Assembly: GCA_022361535.1 (NCBI GenBank)
Contig: JAKSAU010000530.1
Location: forward strand, 1 to 6,985
Length of the DNA: 6,985 bases
Reading direction: 5' to 3'
From: Desulfobacterales bacterium
GTDB taxonomy: Bacteria > Desulfobacterota > Desulfobacteria > Desulfobacterales > Desulfobacteraceae
Below the pieces are notes generated by a model, which was not told the origin of the DNA, made no database searches, and was given only the letters and a program-made list of their open reading frames with translations. This document shows positions 1-6,228 of this stretch, in pieces. The translations under genes and the position numbers were made by a program. Numbering within the stretch: position 1 is the first letter of the stretch; each line of letters opens with the position of its first letter.

Positions 1-420
1 CTCCGGGGTGAGGAATTCTTCCAGGGTGGAAAGATCTTTGGGTTCAATGCCGATGATGGTGGTCTTGGGTACATGGTCCAGGGCTTTGCACAGGGTCAGG
101 GCCTCGATCAGGTCCACCTGGTGCAGGGAGTTTTTGGCCAGGATCCTGTCCGGGATTTCATGGTGCTCCAGGCGGTGAAGATCACCGGGCTGGCCGTTAT
201 TGATCACCGTGTCCACTACCAGAAGCTGCCCTGCCTGGGCAATGATACCCAAAAGATTGATTCCAAGCACCCCTCCGTCCACCAGGATGACGTTGTCTGA
301 AAAAGTGTAGTCCGTCTCCAGGCGCTGGATGACGCGGATGCCTACGCCGTCGTCTTTGTATAGGATGTTGCCTACTCCCAGTACAGTGATATTGTCCGGG
401 GGAGTATTGGTTGCACTCAT
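1..420 (-). CDS. hynD: [NiFe]-hydrogenase maturation protease, M52 (HyaD/HybD/HynD) family; 3' end missing
   Basis: This is the cytoplasmic endopeptidase that removes the C-terminal tail of the hydrogenase large subunit after Ni insertion. The minus-strand frame opens with ATG at 420-418 (MSATNTPPDN...) and stays open for 140 codons to the window edge. The family is usually about 150-170 residues, so only the last 10-30 are missing. The N-terminal GVGN motif is at residues 15-18, followed by YKDDGVG. D24, D70 (in LLVVDT) and H100 (in SLHQVDL) align by eye with the three Ni-binding residues of E. coli HybD (E16, D62, H93). The DGG motif at 48-50 and the GIEP motif near residue 128 also fit the family. 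It lies directly downstream of the large-subunit gene, which encodes a cleavable tail and is its expected substrate. The Shine-Dalgarno is weak (GGAAAG), and a strong hairpin sits just upstream. The symbol is by family only. Confidence 0.95.
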   Translation of the reverse strand, partial: MSATNTPPDNITVLGVGNILYKDDGVGIRVIQRLETDYTFSDNVILVDGGVLGINLLGIIAQAGQLLVVDTVINNGQPGDLHRLEHHEIPDRILAKNSLHQVDLIEALTLCKALDHVPKTTIIGIEPKDLSTLEEFLTPE

Positions 421-440
421 ATTTGGCTTTCCATTGCAGT

Positions 441-474
441 CAGGTTTCCGGCGGCCTTAGTCGCCGGAAACCTG
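441..474 (-). other. Perfect 13-bp-stem hairpin between large subunit and protease genes
   Basis: CAGGTTTCCGGCG (441-453) and CGCCGGAAACCTG (462-474) are exact reverse complements, separated by an 8-nt loop (454-461). In the minus-strand transcript the hairpin begins about 15 nt after the large-subunit stop codon and ends about 20 nt before the protease ATG. No run of U follows it, so it is not a classical intrinsic terminator. It may protect the 3' end of the structural mRNA, cause partial termination, or lower translation of the protease relative to the structural genes. It could also be one copy of a dispersed palindromic repeat. The structure is seen directly; the role is inferred. Confidence 0.85.
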
Positions 475-489
475 TTGGGTTATGGGGAT

Positions 490-2127
490 TTAAATTACAC
501 TGACTTTGTAGGTCTCGTTGGTATTGGGATCAATCACATGTACAGCACAGGCAATGCACGGGTCATAGGAGTGCACGGTACGCAATACCTCCAGGGGCTG
601 CTTGGGATCGGCAATGGGGGTGCCGATAAGGGATTTTTCCACCGGCCCTTTCTGGTTTTTGCCGTCAGCCGGTCCCAGGTTCCAGGTGGAGGGCACCACA
701 TACTGATAGTTTTTGATCTTGCCGTCTTCAATGTTGATCCAGTGTCCCAGGGCTCCCCGGGGCACGTCGTTGAGGCCGAACCCTTTTCCCTTGTCCGGCA
801 TTGTCCAGGGCTGATAGGTCTTTTTATCTCCCTTGGCGATATTGGTTTTAAGTTCTTCTACCCAGCCGGGCATGGCACGGCCCACCACAACGGTTTCAAT
901 GCCTCTGGCAGCGGTACGCCCCAGGGTGGAGAATAGCGCTTCTTTGCCTACACCCAAGGTTTTAAGTACGTGGTCCACCAGTTCAACCACATCGTTTTGT
1001 CCCTTTGTATAGGAGACCAGTGCTCTGGCAAGTGGGCCGACCTCGGTGGATTTACCCTTATACCTGGGTGCCTTCATCCAGGAGTACTTGTCATCGGTGT
1101 TGTATTCGACCTCACCTTTGATGGGACGGGTTTCTCCCTCAAAGGGGTGTTTGGCGCTACCTGGTTCATACCATCCCCGGGTGACATCCTCGGTAATCTG
1201 GTTCAGGTCTACTGGCCTTGGGGTTAGGTCCCCTTCCAGTGCACCTGCGGGAAAGAGCAGGTCGTCGTTTACCCCGGCCTGGGGGAAATCCCCGTAGCAT
1301 AGATAAGTGTCGTTGTTTCCGCCGATGGCGCCCCAGTCTTTGTAAAATGAGGCCACGGCCAGCAGATCCGGGATATAAACCTCCTCCACAAACGCCTGGG
1401 TCTCTTTGAGAATGTTGGAAAATTCATTTACCCGTTCCGGGGTGAGTTCGCCCCTGGCAGTGACTCCGCCCACTACAAGGGATTGGGGATGGGGGTTTTT
1501 ACCGCCAAAGATGGCGTGCATCCGGGCCGCCTTGGCCTGGAGCTTGATGGCTTCCAGATAGTGGGCAGAAGCCATAAGGTTGGCCTCCGGGGGAAGCTTG
1601 TAGGCGCTATGACCCCAATAGGCATTGTTGAAGGGGCCCAGTTGTCCGGAGTTGACAAAGGTGGTCAGCTTTTCCTGTACAGTTCTAAAATAGTCGGAGG
1701 TGCCTGGGCGCCCTGAAAGATTTTCAGAAAGCTTGGCAGTTTTCACCGGATCCGCTGACAGGGCCGATACGATATCCACCCAGTCCAGGGCGTGGAGATG
1801 ATAAAAATGGACAATATGATCCTGCTGATACTGGGCGCCATGCAGCAGGTTTCTGATAATCCTTGCATTTTCAGGGATGACGATATTGCAGGCATCTTCA
1901 ACTGCCCTCACTGAAGAAAGGGCATGAATGTAGGTGCAGACGCCGCAGGAGCGCTGGACAAAATGGTGGGCGTCCCTTGGGTCCCGGCCCTGGAGCATCA
2001 TTTCAATACCCCTAAACATCTGTCCGGAGCTCCAGGCATCCTTGACTTTGCCGTTTTCAACTTCCACCTCGATTCTCAGGTGGCCTTCTATACGTGTAAT
2101 GGGATCAATGAGAATTCTTTTACCCAT
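490..2127 (-). CDS. hynA: Group 1 [NiFe]-hydrogenase large (catalytic) subunit
   Basis: This subunit holds the Ni-Fe(CN)2CO site that splits or forms H2. At 545 residues it has the usual length. The N-terminal RIEGH motif includes E14, the likely proton-transfer glutamate. The first nickel motif, RSCGVCTYIH, gives C61 and C64. The second, DPCIACAVH, gives C524 and C527. All four Ni ligands are cysteine, so this is not a selenocysteine (NiFeSe) enzyme. Residues 531-545 (VIDPNTNETYKVSVI) follow the conserved H530 and form the tail removed by the M52 protease, whose gene is next. KAPRY and EVGPLAR segments and the VPSTWNLGP block are typical of periplasmic uptake hydrogenases. The ATG is preceded by AGGAAG with about 5 nt of spacing. 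It has no signal peptide of its own, as expected: it should ride through the Tat pore with the small subunit encoded 65 bp upstream. The hynA naming follows Desulfovibrio usage. Confidence 0.98.
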   Translation of the reverse strand: MGKRILIDPITRIEGHLRIEVEVENGKVKDAWSSGQMFRGIEMMLQGRDPRDAHHFVQRSCGVCTYIHALSSVRAVEDACNIVIPENARIIRNLLHGAQYQQDHIVHFYHLHALDWVDIVSALSADPVKTAKLSENLSGRPGTSDYFRTVQEKLTTFVNSGQLGPFNNAYWGHSAYKLPPEANLMASAHYLEAIKLQAKAARMHAIFGGKNPHPQSLVVGGVTARGELTPERVNEFSNILKETQAFVEEVYIPDLLAVASFYKDWGAIGGNNDTYLCYGDFPQAGVNDDLLFPAGALEGDLTPRPVDLNQITEDVTRGWYEPGSAKHPFEGETRPIKGEVEYNTDDKYSWMKAPRYKGKSTEVGPLARALVSYTKGQNDVVELVDHVLKTLGVGKEALFSTLGRTAARGIETVVVGRAMPGWVEELKTNIAKGDKKTYQPWTMPDKGKGFGLNDVPRGALGHWINIEDGKIKNYQYVVPSTWNLGPADGKNQKGPVEKSLIGTPIADPKQPLEVLRTVHSYDPCIACAVHVIDPNTNETYKVSVI

Positions 2128-2192
2128 GGTAACTTCCTTTCAAATTTAATACGGTTGACCCGGATGTATTGACTAAAACTGTTTTGTAAGAT

Positions 2193-3131
2193 TTACGACT
2201 CTTCATAAAACGGCGTCATGCTGTCCCAGAAATCCGGTTCACTGCATCCGATGCAGGGATGGCCGGCCTGAATGGGAAAACTGGTCCCGTTATTAAATTT
2301 GACGGTTGGGCAGTTGTTATAGGTTTCAGGTCCCTTGCAGCCCATCTCATAGAGGCAGTAGCCAAGCTCCTCCTCTTTGGTGCCGAATTCTTTCACAAAG
2401 TTGCCCTCTTCGTAGTGTGCCAGCCTTGGGCAGTTGTCGTGGACGGTTTCACCGTATGCGAACATGGGTCTTGCGTTATCGTCCAGCTCGATGGCTTCAT
2501 TGTTCAGGTATTTGAGGATGGTGCCCAAAAGGTTCATGGGGTTGGTGGGGCAGCCGGGCAGGTTGATGGCATTGATGCCGAGGGCGTCATTTACACCCTT
2601 GTATCCGCCGGGATTGGGTTCGGCAGCGGCAACGCCGCCGTATGCGGCACAAGTGCCTATTGTGATGACTGCTGCGCTGTGGGGAATCACCTCTTGTGCG
2701 ATTTCAAGGAAGGTGCGTCCGCCCACCTTACCGTAAGCTCCGTTATAGGCTGTTGCAATGGCCCCTTCCACCACGCAGACGAATTTGCCGTCGTATTTTT
2801 TTACGGCATTGTGCAGATTTTCTTCGGCCTGGTGTCCCGAGGCCGCCATGATGGTCTCATGGTATTCAACGGAGATGGTTTCAAGGATAAGGCCCCCCAC
2901 ATCCGGGGTCCGTAAAAAGGCTTCTGAGCACCCGGTGCATTCACCAAAGTGGAGCCAAACAACTGCCGGCCTTTGGGTGGCAGCCTTTTCCAACTGCTGG
3001 GCCACCTGCCCGGCACAGGAATAGGACAGGCCCATGGTCGCAGTCAGGGCTGTACAATACTTTAAAAAATCCCTTCGGCTCACCCCTTTTTTTTCAAGGG
3101 TATCATAAAATTCTGTGGTTTTCTTTTTCAT
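2193..3131 (-). CDS. hynB: Group 1 [NiFe]-hydrogenase small subunit, Tat-exported, three Fe-S clusters
   Basis: This subunit carries electrons between the Ni-Fe site and an external partner. At 312 residues it has the usual precursor length. The twin-arginine motif SRRDFLK is at residues 18-24, followed by a weakly hydrophobic stretch to about 44. Proximal cluster ligands are C65 and C68 (ECTGCSEAF), C161 (GTCAAYGG) and C194 (PGCPTNP). Distal ligands are H231, C234, C259 and C265. Medial ligands are C274, C293 and C296, with P286 where NiFeSe enzymes carry a fourth cysteine, so the medial cluster should be [3Fe-4S]. The proximal motif has Gly (CTGC) rather than the extra cysteines of O2-tolerant enzymes, which predicts a standard oxygen-sensitive type. 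The ATG is preceded by GGAGGT a few bases upstream. No cytochrome b anchor or cytochrome c gene follows, so the dimer is probably soluble in the periplasm and uses a cytochrome c3-type acceptor. That last point is inference. Confidence 0.97.
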   Translation of the reverse strand: MKKKTTEFYDTLEKKGVSRRDFLKYCTALTATMGLSYSCAGQVAQQLEKAATQRPAVVWLHFGECTGCSEAFLRTPDVGGLILETISVEYHETIMAASGHQAEENLHNAVKKYDGKFVCVVEGAIATAYNGAYGKVGGRTFLEIAQEVIPHSAAVITIGTCAAYGGVAAAEPNPGGYKGVNDALGINAINLPGCPTNPMNLLGTILKYLNNEAIELDDNARPMFAYGETVHDNCPRLAHYEEGNFVKEFGTKEEELGYCLYEMGCKGPETYNNCPTVKFNNGTSFPIQAGHPCIGCSEPDFWDSMTPFYEES

Positions 3132-3324
3132 CGCACCTCCATGGAATTATGATTTCTTATCATAGTTAACTACCACGTCTTACATAGAGCCTGGACCCGG
3201 GTGAATCAAATTGATTGTTCTGATAAAAATCGCAAAAGGGATAGGTGAACCCAATCGGAACGTGAAAACCTGTTTACAAGCCCTTTCAATTCCATTCCCT
3301 TGTCATAAATATGTTGTGGTGTCT
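3132..3324 (-). promoter_or_regulatory. 193-bp gap upstream of the hydrogenase genes; probable promoter region
   Basis: This is the longest gap in the window, and it separates the electron-transfer/accessory genes from the hydrogenase genes. No ORF or RNA gene is supported in it. A TATGAT hexamer (minus strand, 3164-3159) matches the sigma-70 -10 consensus at 5 of 6 positions, but no good -35 lies at the right distance. AGGAGGT-like GGAGGT (3140-3135) serves the small subunit. Two short palindromes are present: TAGTTAACTA (3163-3172) and AATCAAATTGATT (3204-3216). No clear terminator hairpin follows the upstream gene. A separate promoter is likely from the spacing, but it is not proven by any strong motif. 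Confidence 0.4.
3204..3216. promoter_or_regulatory. Small palindrome, possible operator
   Basis: AATCAA and TTGATT are perfect inverted repeats around a single central A. The site lies about 75 bp upstream of the hydrogenase small-subunit start. The half-sites resemble those of Crp/Fnr-type regulators but in the opposite orientation and with the wrong spacing (the Fnr consensus is TTGAT-N4-ATCAA), so no regulator is assigned. In an A/T-rich gap a palindrome this short can arise by chance. Confidence 0.2.
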
Positions 3325-3837
3325 TCAGTTGGGAGAACAAAGTCCGGAAAAGACCCGTCTCAGATCTTCCTGGGTAATGTCACAAAGAAACGGGTCATCT
3401 TCCAAATCAGGGTTGTCGGCCTGTACACTTCTACTGTTTCTATTTTTAAGAACGGCACCGCCGGGGGCCGGAACCACATTAAACACCTCGGCCTCAAGGG
3501 GGGCCTTATGTGGTTTTTTCTTGGTGTGGCGGTCCAGCCAGGCATCGCAACTGTCATGGTCCCCGGCAAACATCACATGGGTGTCGTGCCTTTCCTTGAT
3601 ACAGATGAGACGGAACCCAGCGCCCAGGTTGAATTTTAAACTGTTTTTGATCCGCCGGTCGAATTTTGGCTTCATGAGACCGCAGTTTGCCGGGGGAACG
3701 CCCCTGATCAACCTATCGATGATTATCCTGGCGCGCTGGGCTGCAATAGCCGGAGTATCTTTGCGGCCTTTGCTTTTTCGCATCATGTCGGCCAGCTGGC
3801 GTTCAATCTTGGGATAGAGGTGAACCTGTGCCGCCAT
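3325..3837 (-). CDS. Hypothetical protein with a RelE/ParE-like central region
   Basis: I do not recognise this 170-residue protein as a named family. A basic N-terminal helical part (about 10-46) is followed by a probable beta-rich part. In that part, GFRLICIKERHDTHVMFAG (74-92) then DHDSCDAWLDRH (93-104) has the shape of RelE/ParE-type toxins and their relatives (arginine-containing strand, hydrophobic strand, G-x-H-D-x-C/x-x-W-L ending). The C-terminal 60 residues look low in structure, ending in a short amphipathic stretch (DITQEDLRRVFSGL). No signal peptide or membrane segment is seen. It has a strong Shine-Dalgarno (AGGAGG, 5 nt before ATG) and starts 15 bp after the HesB-like stop, so it is almost surely co-transcribed with that gene. 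No antitoxin-like gene is adjacent, so a true toxin role is doubtful. An mRNA- or protein-binding role in the redox operon is equally possible. The gene is secure; the fold is a guess by eye. Confidence 0.8.
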   Translation of the reverse strand: MAAQVHLYPKIERQLADMMRKSKGRKDTPAIAAQRARIIIDRLIRGVPPANCGLMKPKFDRRIKNSLKFNLGAGFRLICIKERHDTHVMFAGDHDSCDAWLDRHTKKKPHKAPLEAEVFNVVPAPGGAVLKNRNSRSVQADNPDLEDDPFLCDITQEDLRRVFSGLCSPN

Positions 3838-3852
3838 TTTTGCCTCCTTTTT

Positions 3853-4173
3853 TTATTCACTATCGCAACAGGACCCGTTGCTGCCGCAAGATCCACATCC
3901 CCCGCCCAGCTCCAGGCTGGAATCCAGACGAAAGCCCATGCCCGAATAGTCCACAATAACCGGATTGGCCGATTCCAGAAGGGTTTTATCCATGATGTAG
4001 TCGATGCCGCCGTGGGTGAAAACGGCGTCTTTTTCCGTGGTCTGGTCCAGGGCCATGGCCAGGCTGGGGCCGCCGCATCCGCCGTTGTTAAGAAAAATTC
4101 TAACGGGCTGGACATTCTTGCCCTCAAAATAGGCGTTTACCTGTTGTTGTGCCGCTTCGCTTACTTTAATCAT
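3853..4173 (-). CDS. HesB/IscA-like Fe-S protein with Cys-rich C-terminal tail
   Basis: This 106-residue protein has the A-type Fe-S carrier fold: an N-terminal VSEAAQQQVNAYF helix, then the strand VRIFLNNGGCGGPSLAMALD with C33, and a final DYSGMGFRLDSSLELGGG segment. Classical IscA/ErpA proteins end with a CGC motif. This one instead has GGGCGSCGSNGSCC, giving C93, C96, C102 and C103. It therefore belongs to the HesB-like branch common in sulfate reducers and methanogens, in some members of which the central cysteine position is reported as selenocysteine; here it is cysteine. It may bind or deliver Fe-S clusters to the many-clustered proteins encoded on either side, which is inference from context. 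AGGAGG precedes the start. The transcript reads ATGAATGATT there. The first ATG meets TAA after two codons, so the second ATG (4173) is the real start. Confidence 0.9.
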   Translation of the reverse strand: MIKVSEAAQQQVNAYFEGKNVQPVRIFLNNGGCGGPSLAMALDQTTEKDAVFTHGGIDYIMDKTLLESANPVIVDYSGMGFRLDSSLELGGGCGSCGSNGSCCDSE

Positions 4174-4270
4174 TCATTCCTCCTAAAATTGTCTTTTGTC
4201 CCGATTTTTTCGTTGCAACCTGAAGGTCAGAACCAGGAAAATTTTAATTTTCATTACTCTTCTTAAGTTA
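4174..4270 (-). promoter_or_regulatory. 97-bp gap between the flavoprotein and HesB-like genes
   Basis: The gap holds an A/T-only-stem palindrome, GAAAATT-TT-AATTTTC on the plus strand (4237-4252), followed in the transcript by a short CCTG/CAGG inverted pair (4219-4237) and then the AGGAGG of the HesB-like gene. The palindrome is too A/T-rich, and lacks a following U-run, to be a convincing terminator. A weak internal promoter (TTGCAA, then GACAAT about 19 nt later) could be drawn, but support is poor. The gap is short enough that read-through from the upstream genes is likely. Confidence 0.3.
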
Positions 4271-5116
4271 TTAAAATTCGCCTGGGGTTTTGTTTAACTC
4301 CGCCAGAGTAAACACCGGGCCGTCGTGGCAGACCAGCTCCTGGCCGATATTGCAGCGGCCGCACATGCCGATGCCGCATTTCATCCTGTTTTCAAGGCTC
4401 ATGAGGATGGCCTCGTCCGGGTATCCTAACTCTTTGAGCACTGGGCGGGTAAATTTGATCATCACCGGCGGTCCGCAGACGATGGCCATGGTTTCGGCAT
4501 CTGCCTTGGGCGCGCATTTTTCCGTGACTGCAGGGACAAAGCCGGTATGGTATACCCAGCCCGGATCATCTGTGCCGTCCACGGTGATGTGGACATTGAT
4601 GTCGTCTCTTTTTTCCCAGGCGGTGATCTCCTCTCTGTAGAGCAGCATGCCCGGGGTTCTGGCCCCGTAGACCAGATCGATCTGCTTGAACCGGGATCGG
4701 TTCTGATGCTGGAGCATCATTTCAATGGTGGATCGCAGGGTGGTAAAGGCGAACCCTCCGCCCACGATCAGGATGTTTTTGTCTTCCATCTCGTGCATGG
4801 GAAACCCGTTGCCCATGGGGCCCCGGATACCCATGACATCACCGGGCTTCATGTTATGCAGATGCTGGGTCACCTTGCCGGTTTTGAACACGGTGAACTT
4901 CACTTGGGGCTTTTCCGTGGGGGAGGAGGCAATGCCGATAGGGATTTCTCCCACCCCCTGGATGGAAAGCATGGCAAACTGGCCGCAGGTGAAGTCAAAC
5001 GCCTGTTCATCCTCGTGGGAATGAAAGGCAAAGGTAAAAGTTTTAAGGCTCTTGTCCTCGGTTTCCGTCCGGATTTCTTCTATGGTGACCGGATATGGCT
5101 TGTAGGGGTTGATCAA
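4271..5116 (-). CDS. FAD/NAD(P)H-binding [2Fe-2S] oxidoreductase, AsrB / sulfhydrogenase gamma (HydG) / FlxA type
   Basis: This 281-residue protein is probably the NAD(P)H-binding flavoprotein that exchanges electrons between NAD(P)H and the neighbouring Fe-S proteins in the cytoplasm. The domains are in ferredoxin-NADP reductase family order. An FAD-binding barrel includes GQFAML (45-50), PIGIASSP (59-66) and GPMGNGF (99-105). The nucleotide-binding domain has LIVGGGFAFTTLRS (116-129) and CGPPVM (214-219). A C-terminal [2Fe-2S] site has C247, C252, C255 and C263 (C-x4-C-x2-C-x7-C), as in the electron-transfer subunits of dihydroorotate dehydrogenase and sulfhydrogenase. The start is TTG, sharing bases with the upstream gene's stop (TTGA), so the two genes are translationally coupled. 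A strong AGGAGG 7 nt upstream supports that start, and no in-frame ATG or GTG fits better. Choosing among AsrB, HydG and FlxA needs a tree; with the two genes upstream, FlxA-like is slightly favoured. Confidence 0.9.
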   Translation of the reverse strand: MINPYKPYPVTIEEIRTETEDKSLKTFTFAFHSHEDEQAFDFTCGQFAMLSIQGVGEIPIGIASSPTEKPQVKFTVFKTGKVTQHLHNMKPGDVMGIRGPMGNGFPMHEMEDKNILIVGGGFAFTTLRSTIEMMLQHQNRSRFKQIDLVYGARTPGMLLYREEITAWEKRDDINVHITVDGTDDPGWVYHTGFVPAVTEKCAPKADAETMAIVCGPPVMIKFTRPVLKELGYPDEAILMSLENRMKCGIGMCGRCNIGQELVCHDGPVFTLAELNKTPGEF

Positions 5117-5134
5117 GATGCCACCTCCTTTTTA
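5113..5134 (-). promoter_or_regulatory. Strong ribosome binding site deciding a TTG start, with 4-base gene overlap
   Basis: The end of the AsrA/HydB-like gene reads AAGGAGGTGGCATCTTGA in the transcript. AGGAGG lies 7 nt before TTG (5116-5114), and TGA (5115-5113) ends the upstream gene. The consensus ribosome site inside the upstream coding sequence makes TTG the credible start of the flavoprotein and suggests translational coupling. Confidence 0.75.
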
Positions 5135-6195
5135 CCGCAGGTTTCGTTCATAGCGGCCATCACGTTGCGGATGTCGATGCCGGCAGGGCACCCTTCGATG
5201 CAGCGGCCGCAGCCTACGCACATGATGCCGGCATCATACTTGTCGGCAAAATATTTGAGTTTGTGCATGAACCGGTTGCGGAACCGTTTGTAGCCTTCCA
5301 GACGCGGGTTGTGCCCTGATGCATGGGCCGAGTAAAGGTCTGTCATACAGGAGTCCCAGAGGCGCAATCTTACCCCTTTTTCTCCATGTACCTCGTCTTG
5401 GATGTCAAAGCACCAGCAGGTGGGGCAGGCATAGGTGCAGGCCCCGCAGTTGATGCAGGAAAAAGAAAGGGTTTCCCAATGGTCGGCTTCATATAGATCC
5501 AGGGTTTCCGCACCAAGGATCCGGCCAAAGGCAGGGCTGCTGTCCGTCAGACTCTCAGCCTTTTTTTTCATTGCCGCCATCTGCTTTTTTATTTCCGGTT
5601 CCGCGGGTTTGAAGCCTGCGGCAGAGGCAAATGCCTTGCCTTTTTTGGTAATGACCTTCCCGACAAAAGTATCCCCCCCATCGGCCAGAAGGATATCCAG
5701 TCCGGTCTCGTCAAAAGGGCCGGTGCCGCAGGCCGTTGAAAAGTTGGTGGGAGAGGGTTCTGTTTCGGCAAGGCCAACCCTAACCATCTGTTCGTATCGT
5801 TTAAGAAAGAACGGGTCTTTGTAATCCTTGGAGTCGAAGTTCAGTTTAAGCAAGTCAAATGCCCTGGCGTCGTATGGGCGGATGCCCACTACGGCAATGG
5901 GTGGTTCTTTAGACGATCCGGCCTCCATAAATGGGTAATCCACACTGTTGTTGTTCTTTTTTGGCGGCACCTTGAAGTGGAACATGGGTTCGGCCTGGGG
6001 AAAGAGCAGGGCCTTGGGAGAGAGCCGTGACCGTTTATATTCAAGATCCGGGCACTGGTCTTTGGACAGGCAACAAAAGGTATGGGTCTGACTATTTCCT
6101 GATCCGTCAGGGACCGGGCCGGCAATAGTATAGGTGGTCGCGGCTCTTGCCATGGCGGCCTCAAGATCCCGTTTTTTTAGTATGATGTAGTTCAT
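5113..6195 (-). CDS. Two-[4Fe-4S] electron-transfer protein, AsrA / sulfhydrogenase beta (HydB) / FlxB type
   Basis: This 360-residue protein probably relays electrons between the flavoprotein encoded next to it and other redox partners. The N-terminal region has family motifs SPKALLFPQAEPM (59-71), GIRPYDARA (104-112) and ACGTGPFDETGLD from C156. The C-terminal third holds two cluster motifs. The first is C247, C250, C253 and C257, with two extra cysteines C260 and C262 (CPTCWCF). The second is C326, C329, C332 and C336. No signal peptide or membrane helix is present, so it should be cytoplasmic. The start ATG follows AAGGA with about 6 nt of spacing, and the stop overlaps the start of the flavoprotein gene by 4 bases, a sign of stable pairing. 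Homologues occur in anaerobic sulfite reductase, archaeal sulfhydrogenase and Flx-Hdr complexes. There is no siroheme subunit (AsrC) gene in the window, which argues against sulfite reductase. Confidence 0.9.
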   Translation of the reverse strand: MNYIILKKRDLEAAMARAATTYTIAGPVPDGSGNSQTHTFCCLSKDQCPDLEYKRSRLSPKALLFPQAEPMFHFKVPPKKNNNSVDYPFMEAGSSKEPPIAVVGIRPYDARAFDLLKLNFDSKDYKDPFFLKRYEQMVRVGLAETEPSPTNFSTACGTGPFDETGLDILLADGGDTFVGKVITKKGKAFASAAGFKPAEPEIKKQMAAMKKKAESLTDSSPAFGRILGAETLDLYEADHWETLSFSCINCGACTYACPTCWCFDIQDEVHGEKGVRLRLWDSCMTDLYSAHASGHNPRLEGYKRFRNRFMHKLKYFADKYDAGIMCVGCGRCIEGCPAGIDIRNVMAAMNETCGKKEVAS

Positions 6196-6228
6196 TTGAT
6201 ATCCTTGAAATCAATTTAAAAGCACCGG

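Noticed and set aside
73..300. Plus-strand open frame near the left edge.
   Set aside because: It is antisense to the maturation protease, which has clear family motifs on the minus strand.
490..534. Possible selenocysteine site at the last Ni motif of the large subunit.
   Set aside because: The codons in DPCIACAVH encode ordinary cysteines and no in-frame TGA is present before the TAA stop, so it is a standard NiFe enzyme.
475..936. Long plus-strand open frame opposite the large-subunit gene.
   Set aside because: It is antisense to a secure hydrogenase gene, has no recognisable domain, and arises from the base composition of that gene. Other plus-strand frames in the window, such as 2259-2915 and 4547-5293, were rejected for the same reason.
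1990..2007. An 18-base exact repeat, CTGGAGCATCATTTCAAT, is shared with 4709-4726.
   Set aside because: Both copies lie in coding sequence in the same reading phase and encode the same hexapeptide IEMMLQ in unrelated proteins (large subunit and flavoprotein). Flanks differ at once on both sides. It looks like coincidence of peptide and codon choice, not a mobile or regulatory repeat.
3014..3017. Cysteine C39 in the Tat signal of the small subunit considered as a lipoprotein attachment site.
   Set aside because: The residues before it (S-Y-S) do not fit a lipobox, which wants Leu at -3, and group 1 hydrogenase small subunits are not known to me as lipoproteins.
3211..3639. Plus-strand open frame crossing the gap into the hypothetical gene.
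   Set aside because: There is no ribosome site or domain, and it mostly mirrors the minus-strand gene at 3325-3837, which has a strong Shine-Dalgarno and operon spacing.
4237..4252. A/T-rich palindrome considered as an intrinsic terminator after the flavoprotein gene.
   Set aside because: The stem is almost all A-T pairs and no U-run follows, so it would be a poor terminator. It is kept only as a remark in the gap entry.
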